From Streptomyces kronopolitis (lineage in GTDB: Bacteria > Actinomycetota > Actinomycetes > Streptomycetales > Streptomycetaceae): DNA of 64,000 bases. How positions within the stretch are numbered: the stretch's first letter is position 1; each line of letters begins with the position of its first letter. The position numbers and the translations under genes are program-made. The notes below the pieces were generated by a model that had not been told where the DNA came from, did no database searches, and saw only the letters and a list, made by a program, of their open reading frames with translations. Below, one piece after another: positions 26,537-36,123 of this stretch. The stretch covers positions 124,001 through 188,000 of the forward strand of contig NZ_BMND01000012.1 in assembly GCF_014646275.1 (NCBI RefSeq), in the 5' to 3' direction.

Positions 26537-27553
26537 ATGCTCCACAGGCGTGCTGATCAATTCGTGATCGAACGGGCAAGGCAAATACGCAGGGGCCTCA
26601 CGGAAACACCGCTGATTCCCCTGGCGGACGAGCGGTGCGACCTCGTCGTCAAGCTGGAATTCTGCAATCCCGCCGGAAGTACCAAGGACCGTTCGGCATT
26701 GTGGATTCTGGAACAGGCGATCGGTCGCGGGGAGATAACGCAGGACACCACGGTGGTCGAGTCGTCGTCCGGCAATTTTGCGCTGGCCCTGGCTTTCTAC
26801 TGCCGCCTGCTCGGCATCTCGTTCGTCCCGGTCATCGATCCGAACTGCAACGAGGCGACCGAGGCGCAACTCCGGCAGCTGTGCGCGCGGGTGGAGAAGG
26901 TGTCCGTCCGTGATTCGGCGGGCAGTTACCTCAAGACCCGGCTGTCCCGGGTGCAGGAATTGCTGGTCGAACTCGACTCGGCCTATTGGCCCAATCAGTA
27001 CGCCAATCCGGATGCCCGCGACGCGCATTACCGCTTCACCGCGGGCGAACTCATCGCGCAGGCCGGCCCGCTGGACTATCTCTTCGTCGGCGTAGGCACC
27101 GGCGGCACGATCGCCGGGCTCTCCCACCGGATCAAGGAGACGTACCCGGGCTGCGTGGTCGTCGCCGTCGACACCGAAGGCTCGGTGATCTTCGGAGGCC
27201 CGCCGAAGAAGCGGCGGATCCCCGGCATCGGCTCCAGCATCGTGCCGCCGCTGTGCGGTCAGGCGCTGATCGACCAGGTCGAGATCGTCTCCGAGGTGCG
27301 CGCGGTCGAGGCCTGCGGCGCCCTCTTTGCCAAGTACGGCGTGTACGCGGGCGGTTCGACCGGCAGCTCCTACGCCGCCGTCCAGGACTACTTCGCCCGT
27401 CACCGCCCCGGCGCACACCGCCCCCGGGTCGCCTTCCTCGCCGCCGACCGCGGCCATGCCTACGCCCGGACCGTCTACGACCCCACCTGGGTCCAGCAGC
27501 TGCGCGCGGAGGCGGCATCGCCCGCCGGCGTCGAAGCCCTGGCCGCCAACTGA
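26537..27553 (+). CDS. sbnA: SbnA-type PLP synthase for L-2,3-diaminopropionate formation
   Basis: A 338-residue fold-type II PLP enzyme related to cysteine synthase. The Schiff-base lysine is Lys50 in NPAGSTKDRSA, the substrate loop is SSSGNFALAL, and the phosphate loop is GVGTGGTIAGL. Staphylococcal SbnA joins O-phosphoserine and glutamate to N-(2-amino-2-carboxyethyl)-glutamate, which the SbnB enzyme encoded next splits into L-2,3-diaminopropionate. No ribosome site precedes the ATG. First gene of the operon sbnA-sbnB-MbtH/TE-NRPS, with intergenic gaps of only 3-13 bp. A decayed copy of its 5' end lies at 40311-40483. Confidence 0.93.
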   Translation: MLHRRADQFVIERARQIRRGLTETPLIPLADERCDLVVKLEFCNPAGSTKDRSALWILEQAIGRGEITQDTTVVESSSGNFALALAFYCRLLGISFVPVIDPNCNEATEAQLRQLCARVEKVSVRDSAGSYLKTRLSRVQELLVELDSAYWPNQYANPDARDAHYRFTAGELIAQAGPLDYLFVGVGTGGTIAGLSHRIKETYPGCVVVAVDTEGSVIFGGPPKKRRIPGIGSSIVPPLCGQALIDQVEIVSEVRAVEACGALFAKYGVYAGGSTGSSYAAVQDYFARHRPGAHRPRVAFLAADRGHAYARTVYDPTWVQQLRAEAASPAGVEALAAN

Positions 27554-27562
27554 AGGAGAACC

Positions 27563-28582
27563 GTGTCCCCCCTGGCTCCACCGCCCATGACCGTGATCGG
27601 CGCGGGCGAGATCGCCGCCGAGACGGACCGCCACCGTCCGGAGCTCGTCGAGGTCGTCCGTGCCGCCTACCTCACGCACGACGCCGGTCAGAGCGCGAAC
27701 CCGCACAGCTCGTTCCTGCGCTTCCCGCATCAGAGCCGGTCGCGCATCATCTCCCTGCCCGCCTATCTGGGAGGGGAGTTCGAGGTCGCCGGCAACAAGT
27801 GGATCGCCAGTTTTCCGGACAACACGCGGCACGGAATCCCCCGCGCCTCGGCGACGCTGATCCTCAACGACTGCGCCACCGGGTATCCGTTCGCCTGCAT
27901 GGAGTCCTCGATCGTCTCGGCGACGCGGACCGCGGCGTCCGCGGTGCTCGGCGCGCAGACGCTGCTCGGCGCGCGCCGGGCCCGCCGGGTCGGCATCGTG
28001 GGCACGGGTCTGATCGCCCAGCACGTATGGCGGTTCCTGCGTGATCTCGACTGGGAGATCGACGGCTTCCGGCTCTTCGACCTCGATCCGGCGGCGGCGG
28101 GCCGCTTCGGCGCGGTCATGGCCGAGCACACCGACGCCGAGATCGAGGTCGCCGGCACGGTGGAGGACGCGTTCACCGACTGCGACCTGGTGCTGCTGGC
28201 CACCGTGGCCGGCGAACCGCATTTGCACGACCCCCGGCTGCTGGCGCACAACCCGGTGGTCCTGCACCTGTCCCTGCGCGACCTCGCCCCCGAGATGATC
28301 CTCGCCGCCCAGAACTTCACGGACGATGTCGACCACGCCGTACGCGAGCGCACCTCGCTGCACCTGACCGAACAGCGCACCGGGAACCGGGACTTCGTCG
28401 ACGGCACCCTCGGCGACCTGCTGCGCGGGCGGCTGCAGCGGGACCTCGCGCGCCCGGCGGTCTTCTCGCCGTTCGGGCTCGGCGTGCTCGACCTCGCCGT
28501 CGGCAAGTGGGTGCACGACCGGGTCGTCGCCGCGGGCCGCGGCCGCCGCGAGAACGACTTCTTCACCGGCGTGGGGGTCTGA
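27563..28582 (+). CDS. sbnB: SbnB-type dehydrogenase releasing L-2,3-diaminopropionate
   Basis: A 339-residue member of the ornithine cyclodeaminase/mu-crystallin family. The GTG start at 27563 has AAGGAG upstream. The NAD-binding loop is GIVGTGLIAQHVW (144-156); the substrate region is GGEFEVAGNKWIASFPDN. SbnB oxidises the SbnA product with NAD and hydrolyses it to Dap, 2-oxoglutarate and ammonia. With SbnA this gives a complete Dap supply, as in viomycin-, dapdiamide- and staphyloferrin B-type pathways. No siderophore synthetase is present, so Dap is probably used by the NRPS or the ligases here. Confidence 0.93.
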   Translation: MSPLAPPPMTVIGAGEIAAETDRHRPELVEVVRAAYLTHDAGQSANPHSSFLRFPHQSRSRIISLPAYLGGEFEVAGNKWIASFPDNTRHGIPRASATLILNDCATGYPFACMESSIVSATRTAASAVLGAQTLLGARRARRVGIVGTGLIAQHVWRFLRDLDWEIDGFRLFDLDPAAAGRFGAVMAEHTDAEIEVAGTVEDAFTDCDLVLLATVAGEPHLHDPRLLAHNPVVLHLSLRDLAPEMILAAQNFTDDVDHAVRERTSLHLTEQRTGNRDFVDGTLGDLLRGRLQRDLARPAVFSPFGLGVLDLAVGKWVHDRVVAAGRGRRENDFFTGVGV

Positions 28583-28585
28583 CGC

Positions 28586-29530
28586 ATGAGCGCCTCGCCC
28601 GCCCTGCGCCCCACCGGGGACCGGTACGTCGTCGTGGTGAACGACGAGGAGCAGTACTCGGTCTGGTTCGCCGATCGTGCCCTGCCCGCCGGCTGGACCG
28701 CCACCGGCGCGCAGGGCACCCGCCAGGAGTGCCTGGACCACATCGAGGAGGTGTGGACCGACCTGACCCCGCGCTCCGTGCGCGCGTCGACGAGGGCGGC
28801 CGACGGCCTCGCGGCGGCCTGGCTGCGCGGGCTCGGCAGCCGCGCGCGCACCGCGCGGCGGCGGCTGTTCGTCTTCCCGCACGCCGGGGCCGGCGCGTCC
28901 GCCTACCAACTGGCGGCGCACCTGCCGGACACCGTCGAGGTCTGTACGGTCCAGTTGCCCGGCCGGGAGACCCGGTTCACCGAACCGGCCCTGACGTCCC
29001 TGGACGAGGCCGTGGCCGCGCTCGCGCCGCTTCTCGCGGACCGCACCGACCTGCCGTACGCCTTCTTCGGGCACAGCATGGGCTCCCTGATCGCCTTCGA
29101 GACCGCCCGGCGGCTCCGGGCCCTCGGCAGTCGACTGCCCGAGCACCTGTTCCTGTCGGGCATGCGCGCCCCCGGCCTGCCGGACCGCGCCCCCCGGCAC
29201 GCGCTGCCGGACGACGAGCTGCTCGCCACGGCCGAATTCGACGGCCTGGACGCCCAGTTGCAGACGATGCTGCTGCCGTTGCTGCGCGCGGACCTGACGC
29301 TGTGCGAGACGTACACGCACCGGGCCGAGGCACCCCTGCCCTGTCCCCTGACCGTCCTGGCCGGCTCGGACGACGACAGCGTCGACGGGTCGGAGCTCGC
29401 CGAGTGGCGCGGACACACCACGGCCGCCTTCGCCCTGCACCTGTTCTCGGACGCCCCGCACCTGTACGTGCGCGGCGCGGAACGGGAGCTGGCAGAGATG
29501 ATCACGCGCACCTTCCCCGCACGGGGCTGA
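28586..29530 (+). CDS. MbtH-thioesterase fusion protein
   Basis: A 314-residue two-domain protein. Residues 10-66 are an MbtH domain (YVVVVNDEEQYSVWFADRAL, PAGW, then CLDHIEEVWTDLTPRSVR); the usual W-P of the motif is W-F here. Residues about 92-314 are a type II thioesterase (FVFPHAGAGASAY, VQLPGRETR, nucleophile Ser164 in GHSMG, acid among Asp262-264, His292 in DAPHLYV). MbtH proteins are obligate partners of many adenylation domains; type II thioesterases clear stalled carriers or release products. The fusion ties both to the NRPS encoded 13 bp downstream, which has no thioesterase of its own. It starts 3 bp after sbnB. Confidence 0.92.
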   Translation: MSASPALRPTGDRYVVVVNDEEQYSVWFADRALPAGWTATGAQGTRQECLDHIEEVWTDLTPRSVRASTRAADGLAAAWLRGLGSRARTARRRLFVFPHAGAGASAYQLAAHLPDTVEVCTVQLPGRETRFTEPALTSLDEAVAALAPLLADRTDLPYAFFGHSMGSLIAFETARRLRALGSRLPEHLFLSGMRAPGLPDRAPRHALPDDELLATAEFDGLDAQLQTMLLPLLRADLTLCETYTHRAEAPLPCPLTVLAGSDDDSVDGSELAEWRGHTTAAFALHLFSDAPHLYVRGAERELAEMITRTFPARG

Positions 29531-29543
29531 GAAAGGACCGTTC

Positions 29544-32500
29544 ATGGCGCCGACCACCCTCGTCGCACTGTGGGAGCAGCAGGCGGCCGCGACACCCGAC
29601 GCGGTCGCCGTCGTCGCGGGCGCACACCGCGCCGACTACGCCGACGTGGACCGCCGGGCCACGGCGCTCGCCGCCGCGCTGCGGGCACGCGGTATCGGAC
29701 CGGAGGACCTGGTCGGCGTGTGTCTCGGCCGCTCGGTCGAGATGGTGGTGGCCCTGCTCGGCATCCTGAAGTCGGGCGCCGCGTACCTGCCCCTCGACCC
29801 GAGCTACCCGGCCGACCGGCTGCGGCACATGACCACCGACTCGGGGGCCGGGCTGTGGCTGTGCGACGCGGAGCACCGCGCGCGGGCCCTGGAGTCCGGC
29901 GCGGCCGACGTCCTGCTGGTCGACGACCTCCCCGCGGAGCCCGCCGCGCCGGTGGCTTCGGTGGTGGACCCGCACCACCTGGCCTACGTCATCTACACCT
30001 CCGGTTCGACCGGCCTGCCCAAGGGCGTGGCCGTGGACCACGCGGCGGTCGCCTCGTTCCTGCGGAGTGTGGCCGAACGTCCCGGCCTCGGGGCGGACGA
30101 CCGGGTCCTCGCGCTGACCCCGCTGTCGTTCGACATCTCGGTACTGGAGCTGTTCCTGCCGCTGACCCGGGGCGCGACGGTGGTGATGGCCCCGGCCGCC
30201 GCCAACACCGACCCCGAGCTGCTGGCCGCCACCCTGACCGAGGCGCGGGTGAGCGTCGTCCAGGCCACCCCCACCACCTGGCGGATGCTGCTGGCGTCCG
30301 GCTGGACGGACGGGCACGGCCGGGTGCTGCTGTCGGGCGGTGAGCCGCTCGATCCGCAGCTGGCCCGCGACCTGCTCGCCACCGGCGGCACCCTGTGGAA
30401 CCTCTACGGGCCGACCGAGGCGACGGTGTGGGCCACCGCCGCCCGCATCGACGCCGTGGCCGACCGGGTCACCGTCGGTACGGCCCTGTCCAACACCCGG
30501 CTCCACGTCGTCGACGAGGAGGGGCGGGAGGCCGGCCCCGGAGTCACCGGTGAGCTGTGGATCGGCGGCGCGGGCGTGGCGCGCGGCTACCTCGGCCGGC
30601 CCGCGCTGACCGCCGACCGGTTCGTGCCCGACCCGTTCGGGGGCGCCTCCGGGCGCCTGTACCGGACCGGCGACCTCGCCCGGTGGTCCGCCGACGGCAC
30701 GCTGGAGGTGCTGGGACGCGACGACCACCAGGTCAAGGTGCGCGGCTTCCGCATCGAGCTGGGGGAGATCGAGGCATGTGTGCGCAGCCACCCCCTCGTC
30801 GCGGACGCGGTGGTGGTCGTCGACCGCGAGGCCCCCGGCGGCGACCAGCTGGTGGCCTGCCTCGTACCCGCGTACGACGCGCGGAGCGCCTCCGAGGATC
30901 TGCCCCGCCAGGTCCGTGACCACCTCGCGCGGCGGCTGCCCGCCCATATGGTGCCCCAGGGCTACGCCGTGCTCGACGCCCTGCCCCGCACCCCCGCGGG
31001 CAAGGCCGACCGCGGCGCCGCGCTGCGGATCCCCTACCACCCGGTCCGGGCGGCCGAGCCGGTGCCCGACGACGCCCCGCTGCCGCCGCGCACCGCGGCG
31101 GTGTGCCGCGTGTGGGCCGAGGTGCTCGGGCTCGACGACGTAGCACCGTTCGACGACTTCTTCGGCCTGGGCGGCCAGTCGCTCACCGCGGTACGGGCCG
31201 TGGCCCGGCTGCGTGCGGAACTCGGCGTGCCGGTCGACGCCCAGGCGGTCTTCGCCCATCCGACGCCCGCCGCGCTCGCCGCGGCCCTGGACGGTGCGGC
31301 GCCGGCGGACGACGCGCCGATCCCCGCGGCCGCGACCGCCGAACTCTCCTTCGGCCAGGAGCGGATCTGGCTCTTCGAGCAGCTCAACGACTCCGTGCCC
31401 GCCTACCACCTGCCGGTCGTCCTGGGTGTGCCCGGCGGGCGCGTCGACCTGACGCTGCTGCGGGACTGCCTGTCCGCGCTGGTGCGACGGCACCCGGCGC
31501 TGCGCACGGCCCTCGTCGACGTCGCCGGCCGGTGCCGTCCCGAGCTTCGCGAGCCGGGACCGGTGCCGCTGCGCCGCACCGAGGTCGCCGAGGAGGACCT
31601 GGACGCGCTGATGACCGAGCGGATCCGCGCCCCCTTCGCCCTCGACCGCCCACCGCTGCTGCGCGCGGACGTGCTGAGCACCCCGAGCCGCGACCTCCTG
31701 CTGCTGACGATCCATCACATCGCGTGTGACGGTGCGTCGGTCGATCTGATGGTGCGGGAGCTCGGCGAGCTCTACGCGTCTCTCGCCGCCGGCCGCCGCC
31801 CCGCCCCGGCCCCGCTGCCCGTGACGTATGCCGACTACGCGGCCTGGCAGCGCGACCGGCTGACCGGCGCCGCGCTGGAGCGGCTGCTCGATCACTGGCG
31901 CACCCGGCTGTCCGGCGTCCCCGCCCTGGAGCTGCCGACGAGCCGGCCCCGGCCGGCCGTCGCGAGCCACCGTGGGCGCCGCGAACTGCTGCGCGTCCCG
32001 GCCGATCTGGCGCACCGGCTGCGCGCGCTGTGCCGGGCGGAGGGCGTCACCCTGTTCATGGGCCTGCTGGCTCCGTTGCAGGTGCTGCTCGGCCGGTACG
32101 CCGACGAGAGCGATGTCGCCGTCGGCACCCTGACGGGCGGGCGACCGCGTCCGGAACTCGACGAGGTCGTCGGCTACTTCGTGAACACCGTCGTGCTGCG
32201 CACCGACCTGTCCGGCGATCCGACCTGGCGTGAGCTGCTGGGCCGGGTCCGCGAGGTCGCGCGGCAGGCGTACGCGCACCAGGAGCTGCCCTTCGAGAAG
32301 CTGGTGGCGGAGCTGAGCCCGGAGCGGGACCTGAGCCGCAATCCGCTCTTCCAGGTGCTGTTCGCCCTGCACGAGGAGCCGGCGCCCGGTCACCTCACCG
32401 AGCTGTACGACCGCAAGGAGCTGGAGGGGCGGCTCGGCACCGCCCGCTTCGACCTCGCCCTCGACGTGACGGACCACGCCGCCGGAGCCGGTGACCTCAG

Positions 32501-34478
32501 CGTCTCCGTCGAGTACGCCACCGACCTGTTCGACGCGGACTTCGTCCGGGGCCTCGGCCGGCACTTCGTGCGGGTGGTCGAGCAGATGGTGTCGGGCGCG
32601 ACGGCGCAGCTGTCGGAGCTGGAGCTCGTCCCGGCCGAGGAGCTGCGCGCCCTCTCCCTCGGCGGCCCGGCCGAGCCGCTGCCCGAGCCGACCACGCTGG
32701 TCCGCCTGTGGGACCGCCAGGTGCGGACCACCCCGGACGCCACCTGTGTCGTGGGCGACGGCCGGTCGCTGTCGTTCGCCGAGACCGACGCGCGGGCCTC
32801 GGCCCTGGCCCGGGAGCTGCGGGCCGGGGGCGTGCGCCCCGAGAGCCTGGTCGGCGTCTGCCTGGAGCGCTCGGTGGAGCTGGTGGTCGCCCTGCTGGGC
32901 GTACTGAAGGCGGGCGGCGCGTACGTCCCGCTCGATCCCGGCTATCCGTCGGACCGGCTGCGGTATCTGCTGGCCGATTCGGGTGTGCGCCTGGTCGTCG
33001 CGGACCCGGGACACCCCACCTCGGCCCTGTTCGGTGACGGCGTGCGGCTGGTGCCGGTGGACCAGGAGCCCGGGGCGGACCCCGGGCCCGCCGAGGAGGC
33101 ACAGCCGCACCACCTCGCCTACGTGATCTACACGTCCGGCTCGACCGGCAACCCCAAGGGCGTCGCGATCACCCACGCCAACATCACCGGGTTCCTGGAG
33201 TGGAACCAGCGGCTGTGCCGGCTCACCGGGCGGGACCGGGCCCTGCTCAACCACTCGGTGGCGTTCGACAACTCGGTCTGGGAGATCTTCCAGTGCCTGG
33301 TGTCCGGCGCCGAACTCCACCTGGCGGGCCCCACCGCCGCCTACGACCCCGAGGAGTTCCTGCGCGAGGTCGCCGAGCGCGGCATCACCACGCTCAACGC
33401 GACGCCCTCGCAGATGCGGATCCTGCTGGAGTCCGGGGCGGACCCCGCTCCGCGACTCGCCTCCGTACGCCTGGTGTTCACCGGCGCCGAGGCCGTGCCC
33501 CACGAAGTGGCCCGCCGCGTCCTGGCCGCCACCGCGCCGGGCTGCCAGGTCTTCAACGAGTACGGGCCCACCGAGGCGACCGTCACCTCCGCGTTCTGCC
33601 CGATCACCGAGGAACTGCTCGACCGGCACAGCCACCGCCCGAGCGTCCCGTTCGGCCGGGCGACCGACAACGCGCACCTCTACGTGCTGGACCCGCAGCT
33701 GCGCCCGGTCGCCCCGGGCTGTCGCGGTGAGCTGTACGTCGGCGGCAGCGCGGTCGGCCGCGGCTATCTCGGCAAGCCGGCCCGCACGGCCGGGGCGTAC
33801 CTGCCCGACCCGTACGCCGCGCGCCCCGGCGCCCGCATGTACGCCACGGGCGACGTGGTCCGGCTGCTGCCCGACGGGAATCTGGTCTTCCTCGGCCGCA
33901 ACGACCACCAGGTCAAGGTGCGCGGCTTCCGCATCGAGCTCGGCGAGATCGAGTCCGCGCTCCAGAGCCACCCCGCCCTGGCCGACTGCGTGGTGGCCGT
34001 GCGCCGCACCCGCACCGGCGTGGACCAGCTGGCGGCCTACCTGATCCCCGAGCACCCCGGCAGGGCGGCTCCGGACCCGGCGGCACTGCGCGCCCACCTG
34101 GCGGAGCAACTGCCGCCGTACATGCTGCCGCAGAGCTACACCGTGATCGACGACATCCCCCTCACCCCGAACGGCAAGGTCGACCGGGATGCCCTGCCCG
34201 ACCCGCGCCCGGCGCCCGACCCCGGCCCCGCCGCCCGCCGGGCCCTCACCAAGGAGCAGCTCCTCGTCGCCGAAGTGTGGCGGGAGTGCCTGGGCGTCGA
34301 GGAGGACTTCGGCCCGGGGGACGACTTCTTCGGCGTCGGCGGCACCTCGTTGACCATCACCGCGGTCGCGGGCCGGCTCGGCGAGCGGCTCGGACGCCGG
34401 GTCCCGCCGGTCCTGGTCTTCACCCATCCCACCCTCGCGGGCCTCGCCGAGGCGCTGGAGGCGGACACCCGGCCATGA
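29544..34478 (+). CDS. Two-module non-ribosomal peptide synthetase (A-T-C-A-T)
   Basis: A 1644-residue NRPS. A1 spans about 1-500 (TSGSTGLPKG); T1 has its phosphopantetheine serine near 546 (LGGQSL); C spans about 590-1030 with the active HHIACDG near 723; A2 spans about 1050-1540 (TSGSTGNPKG near 1196, then KVRGFRIELGE); T2 has its serine near 1600 (GVGGTSL). There is no starter C, epimerase or terminal thioesterase. The specificity residues of A1 read D-I-L-Q-L-G-L-V-W, one step from the glycine code D-I-L-Q-L-G-L-I-W. A2 reads about D-N-W-N-F-G-E-V-T, which I cannot assign; Dap is a candidate from the operon. The expected product is a dipeptide, released by the MbtH-thioesterase or passed to another ligase. 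Confidence 0.95.
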   Translation: MAPTTLVALWEQQAAATPDAVAVVAGAHRADYADVDRRATALAAALRARGIGPEDLVGVCLGRSVEMVVALLGILKSGAAYLPLDPSYPADRLRHMTTDSGAGLWLCDAEHRARALESGAADVLLVDDLPAEPAAPVASVVDPHHLAYVIYTSGSTGLPKGVAVDHAAVASFLRSVAERPGLGADDRVLALTPLSFDISVLELFLPLTRGATVVMAPAAANTDPELLAATLTEARVSVVQATPTTWRMLLASGWTDGHGRVLLSGGEPLDPQLARDLLATGGTLWNLYGPTEATVWATAARIDAVADRVTVGTALSNTRLHVVDEEGREAGPGVTGELWIGGAGVARGYLGRPALTADRFVPDPFGGASGRLYRTGDLARWSADGTLEVLGRDDHQVKVRGFRIELGEIEACVRSHPLVADAVVVVDREAPGGDQLVACLVPAYDARSASEDLPRQVRDHLARRLPAHMVPQGYAVLDALPRTPAGKADRGAALRIPYHPVRAAEPVPDDAPLPPRTAAVCRVWAEVLGLDDVAPFDDFFGLGGQSLTAVRAVARLRAELGVPVDAQAVFAHPTPAALAAALDGAAPADDAPIPAAATAELSFGQERIWLFEQLNDSVPAYHLPVVLGVPGGRVDLTLLRDCLSALVRRHPALRTALVDVAGRCRPELREPGPVPLRRTEVAEEDLDALMTERIRAPFALDRPPLLRADVLSTPSRDLLLLTIHHIACDGASVDLMVRELGELYASLAAGRRPAPAPLPVTYADYAAWQRDRLTGAALERLLDHWRTRLSGVPALELPTSRPRPAVASHRGRRELLRVPADLAHRLRALCRAEGVTLFMGLLAPLQVLLGRYADESDVAVGTLTGGRPRPELDEVVGYFVNTVVLRTDLSGDPTWRELLGRVREVARQAYAHQELPFEKLVAELSPERDLSRNPLFQVLFALHEEPAPGHLTELYDRKELEGRLGTARFDLALDVTDHAAGAGDLSVSVEYATDLFDADFVRGLGRHFVRVVEQMVSGATAQLSELELVPAEELRALSLGGPAEPLPEPTTLVRLWDRQVRTTPDATCVVGDGRSLSFAETDARASALARELRAGGVRPESLVGVCLERSVELVVALLGVLKAGGAYVPLDPGYPSDRLRYLLADSGVRLVVADPGHPTSALFGDGVRLVPVDQEPGADPGPAEEAQPHHLAYVIYTSGSTGNPKGVAITHANITGFLEWNQRLCRLTGRDRALLNHSVAFDNSVWEIFQCLVSGAELHLAGPTAAYDPEEFLREVAERGITTLNATPSQMRILLESGADPAPRLASVRLVFTGAEAVPHEVARRVLAATAPGCQVFNEYGPTEATVTSAFCPITEELLDRHSHRPSVPFGRATDNAHLYVLDPQLRPVAPGCRGELYVGGSAVGRGYLGKPARTAGAYLPDPYAARPGARMYATGDVVRLLPDGNLVFLGRNDHQVKVRGFRIELGEIESALQSHPALADCVVAVRRTRTGVDQLAAYLIPEHPGRAAPDPAALRAHLAEQLPPYMLPQSYTVIDDIPLTPNGKVDRDALPDPRPAPDPGPAARRALTKEQLLVAEVWRECLGVEEDFGPGDDFFGVGGTSLTITAVAGRLGERLGRRVPPVLVFTHPTLAGLAEALEADTRP

Positions 34479-34657
34479 GCCGCGGCACCGGCGCGAGAGC
34501 GTCGTGCCGGCCGTGGCCGGTCCGGCGTCCGGCGCGTACGGCCTCACCGGCGGCGGCGCCGGTGAGGCCGGGACGGCGGGCGGGGAACAGCGCAAGGTCG
34601 CGGGGCAGGGCCGCGGGTCGTAGGGGCCGCGGGCCGACGGACCGCGGACACGGGAAA

Positions 34658-34698
34658 CGCCGTTCGCCGCCCGGTGTGCGGACGGGCGGCGAACGGCG
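34658..34698. terminator. Strong bidirectional hairpin after the NRPS gene
   Basis: A perfect 16-bp stem (CGCCGTTCGCCGCCCG at 34658-34673 with its complement at 34683-34698) and a 9-nt loop, between the converging NRPS and MFS genes. Confidence 0.7.
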
Positions 34699-34741
34699 GG
34701 CGGCGTCGGGCGCGGTGCGCATGCGACCGGCGCGGGCGGGC

Positions 34742-36109
34742 TCAGCCGGCGGAGCCGCCGTCGAGCTGCCCCGCGGGGGCGACGTCCCCGGCCGGCGCGG
34801 CCTCGCCCGTGGCCGGGGGCCGCCGGTCGAGCCCGAGCGCCAGCGGTACGGCCAGCACGCTGATCGCGGCGAGGAACACCCACGGCAGCGCCGCCCCGCC
34901 CTCCAGCAGCGCGGTGAGCAGCGCCGGGGCGACGGCACCGCCGACCGACCAGGACAGCTGGTAGACGCCCAGATAGCGGCCCCGCAGATGCTCCGGGGCC
35001 ATCACCACGCTCAGTTCACTGGTCGGCGGCGAGCTGAGCATCTCGGCCACGGTGTAGAGCACCACCGCGACCAGCAAGCCGGCGATCACGGCCCAGCCGG
35101 GCAGCACGAGCAGCACGCCGAAGACGGTGAACGCCGCCGCGTTCAGCAGCAGGGCCAGCACCAGCACCGTCACCGGACGGCGGGCCTCGATCCACCGGCT
35201 GGCGAGCGTCTGGAGCAGCGCGACCATGACCGCGTTCAGCACCACGATCACGCCGACGATCCAGGCGCCGACGTGGAGGGTGTCCACCGCGTAGACGGCG
35301 AGCAGCACCGCGATCACGGTGGAGGCGAAGACGAAGGAGAGATTCGTGGCGACCAGCCGCAGATACCGGGTGTCCTTGAGCACGGCGCGATAGCCGACCG
35401 GGGCCGGTGCGGTGGTGTGGCCCGGCGCCTGCTGAAGCCCGGCGGGCTCCGGCTCCGCGGGGACGGCGCCGGCCGGCTCGTGGGGGTCCGCGCCCCGCAG
35501 GGTGATCACGAGCCAGCCCGCGACGGCGAAGGTGACCACGTTGGTCGCCATGACCGCCCGCAGCCCGGCGACGGTGCCGATGCTCAGCGCCACCGCGGAC
35601 GCGGCGCCGCCGAAGCCGACGCCGACGTTGCGCAGGGCACGGACGAAGCCGAACCAGCGGGCCCGCTCGGCGCCCCGGGCCACCAGCACGGTGAGCGGGC
35701 TGTTGCCCATCCAGAAGGCGGTGGCACCCAGTTGCACCACGAACTGCCACAGCACGATCTGCCAGACCGCGTGCGAGAACAGGAAGCCGACGAATCCGGC
35801 CGCCGAAATCCAGTTGCCCGCGGCGACCACCGTGCGCGGACCGCAGCTGTCCAACAGGCGCCCGACGAAGAGCGGTACGGGCAGGACGAGCAGCTGGCCG
35901 ACGGTCAGCGCGGTGCCGACGGCGACCAGTGACAGCGCCGTCGTCTTCACGAAGAAGACGACGGTGAACGCCATCACCAGCCCGTTGCCCAGGCTGTCGA
36001 TCAGGTTGGCCGTGACGAACCGGCCGTTTCCCGCGAGGTCCGGCAGGCCCCAGGCCGTCTGAATCCGCCGCCATGCCGAAAGCTCGGAGGAGTTCCGCGG
36101 CATCATCAT
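34742..36109 (-). CDS. MFS efflux transporter
   Basis: A 455-residue membrane protein of the major facilitator superfamily with about 12 hydrophobic helices (LVMAFTVVFFVKTTALSLVA, VGTALTVGQLLVLPVPLFVG, ATNVVTFAVAGWLVITL and others) and a hydrophilic central loop around residues 215-250. MFS loop motifs are seen as GRLLDSCGPR after helix 2 and RGRYLGVYQLSW in the second half. Starts are three consecutive ATG codons (36109, 36106, 36103). It lies 14 bp downstream of the atypical ATP-grasp gene in one operon, so it is probably the exporter or self-resistance pump for the cluster product. Confidence 0.88.
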   Translation of the reverse strand: MMMPRNSSELSAWRRIQTAWGLPDLAGNGRFVTANLIDSLGNGLVMAFTVVFFVKTTALSLVAVGTALTVGQLLVLPVPLFVGRLLDSCGPRTVVAAGNWISAAGFVGFLFSHAVWQIVLWQFVVQLGATAFWMGNSPLTVLVARGAERARWFGFVRALRNVGVGFGGAASAVALSIGTVAGLRAVMATNVVTFAVAGWLVITLRGADPHEPAGAVPAEPEPAGLQQAPGHTTAPAPVGYRAVLKDTRYLRLVATNLSFVFASTVIAVLLAVYAVDTLHVGAWIVGVIVVLNAVMVALLQTLASRWIEARRPVTVLVLALLLNAAAFTVFGVLLVLPGWAVIAGLLVAVVLYTVAEMLSSPPTSELSVVMAPEHLRGRYLGVYQLSWSVGGAVAPALLTALLEGGAALPWVFLAAISVLAVPLALGLDRRPPATGEAAPAGDVAPAGQLDGGSAG

Positions 36110-36123
36110 GTCTCTCTGTCTCT

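Noticed and set aside
26537..28582. Staphyloferrin-B-type siderophore cluster suggested by sbnA and sbnB
   Set aside because: No NIS synthetase (IucA/IucC family), no decarboxylase and no siderophore uptake genes in the window; Dap is also used in many peptide pathways.
26180..29557. Very long open frame on the minus strand opposite sbnA, sbnB and the MbtH-TE gene
   Set aside because: High-GC antisense by-product. Its translation has no domain pattern, while the + strand genes are complete and recognisable.
29502..34883. 1793-codon open frame opposite the NRPS gene
   Set aside because: Antisense shadow of a GC-rich NRPS gene; no protein family pattern.
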